In this document: piece by piece, positions 9,100-9,179 of the stretch
Position numbering within the stretch: the stretch's first letter is position 1
Layout of the letters: each line of letters begins with the position of its first letter
DNA from: an uncultured Collinsella sp.
Lineage (GTDB): Bacteria; Actinomycetota; Coriobacteriia; Coriobacteriales; Coriobacteriaceae
Assembly: GCA_900754385.1 (NCBI GenBank)
Contig: CAAECP010000012.1
Span: forward strand, 1-9,179
Direction: 5' to 3'
DNA length: 9,179 nucleotides
Program-made: the position numbers and the translations under genes
Notes under the pieces: generated by a model
Databases searched by the model: none
What the model saw: only the letters and a program-made list of their open reading frames with translations
What the model was told of the DNA's origin: nothing

Positions 9100-9179
9100 G
9101 GCTCTTCGGTGGTTTCTGTGGGAGAGATTCCGGCATAGGCCCAGCTCAGCGGGCGAAAACAACGATCTGGAACTGAAAC
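9100..9179 (+). mobile_element. End of an insertion sequence (ISL3-like terminus), right copy, cut by window edge
   Basis: From 9100 the plus strand reads GGCTCTTCGGTGG and continues to the window edge, identical to the minus strand of 1-81. The adjoining host bases (ending ATTATTTC) are AT-rich, as is common for ISL3-family targets. Because the same end of the element faces inward on both sides, the two copies are in opposite orientation. An open frame on the minus strand crosses the whole visible part (including WAYAGISPTETTEEP) and ends at a TAA just outside the tip; whether it is coding cannot be told from 80 bp. Confidence 0.6.

Noticed and set aside
8844..9176. 110-codon plus-strand frame running into the right IS end
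   Set aside because: It overlaps the conserved helix-turn-helix coding region in another frame and crosses the IS boundary, with no recognisable domain.
9096..9179. Circular replicon suggested by matching window ends
   Set aside because: The ends match in inverted, not direct, orientation, so they cannot close a circle, and no replication gene is present.

Overview
The window looks like a chromosomal fragment from a gut coriobacterium (class Coriobacteriia, most likely Collinsella or a close relative). The grounds are moderately high GC, actinobacterial codon use, a LuxR-type regulator with a helical sensor region, and a CD1871A-type CXXC mini-protein next to a membrane 4Fe-4S protein and a TlpA-like lipoprotein. 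This taxonomic call is inference from gene style and not from a marker gene.

Both window ends are the same 84-bp sequence in perfect inverted orientation (2-85 and 9096-9179). About 80 bp of each copy begins with GGCTCTTCGG, which resembles ISL3-family insertion sequence termini. The 9-kb segment therefore appears to lie between two oppositely oriented copies of one IS end. At the left, the IS interrupts an MFS transporter gene after about 59 codons (82-260, minus strand). A palindromic operator-like site lies in the presumed promoter of that gene.

The left two thirds is transcribed leftward. A giant single-chain ABC-FtsX exporter (436-3690) is followed upstream by a strong terminator (3844-3865). 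Next comes a three-gene redox operon: a 48-aa CXXC membrane mini-protein (5841-5987, TTG start), a membrane 4Fe-4S protein of the NapH/YccM type (4946-5848, TTG start, overlapping the mini-gene by 8 nt), and a thioredoxin-fold lipoprotein with a CKPC active site (3945-4916). Together these look like an electron path from the cytoplasm through the membrane to an extracytoplasmic dithiol.

The right third is transcribed rightward. An OmpR-type response regulator (6078-6752) and its histidine kinase (6749-7900, 4-nt overlap) are divergent from the redox operon across a 90-bp shared control region. A LuxR-type regulator with a helical repeat domain (7969-8973) follows. The divergent layout, and cysteines in the kinase's first membrane helix, suggest that the two-component pair may control or sense the redox operon. 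That link is inferred, not shown. No rRNA, tRNA, CRISPR array or complete transposase was found.
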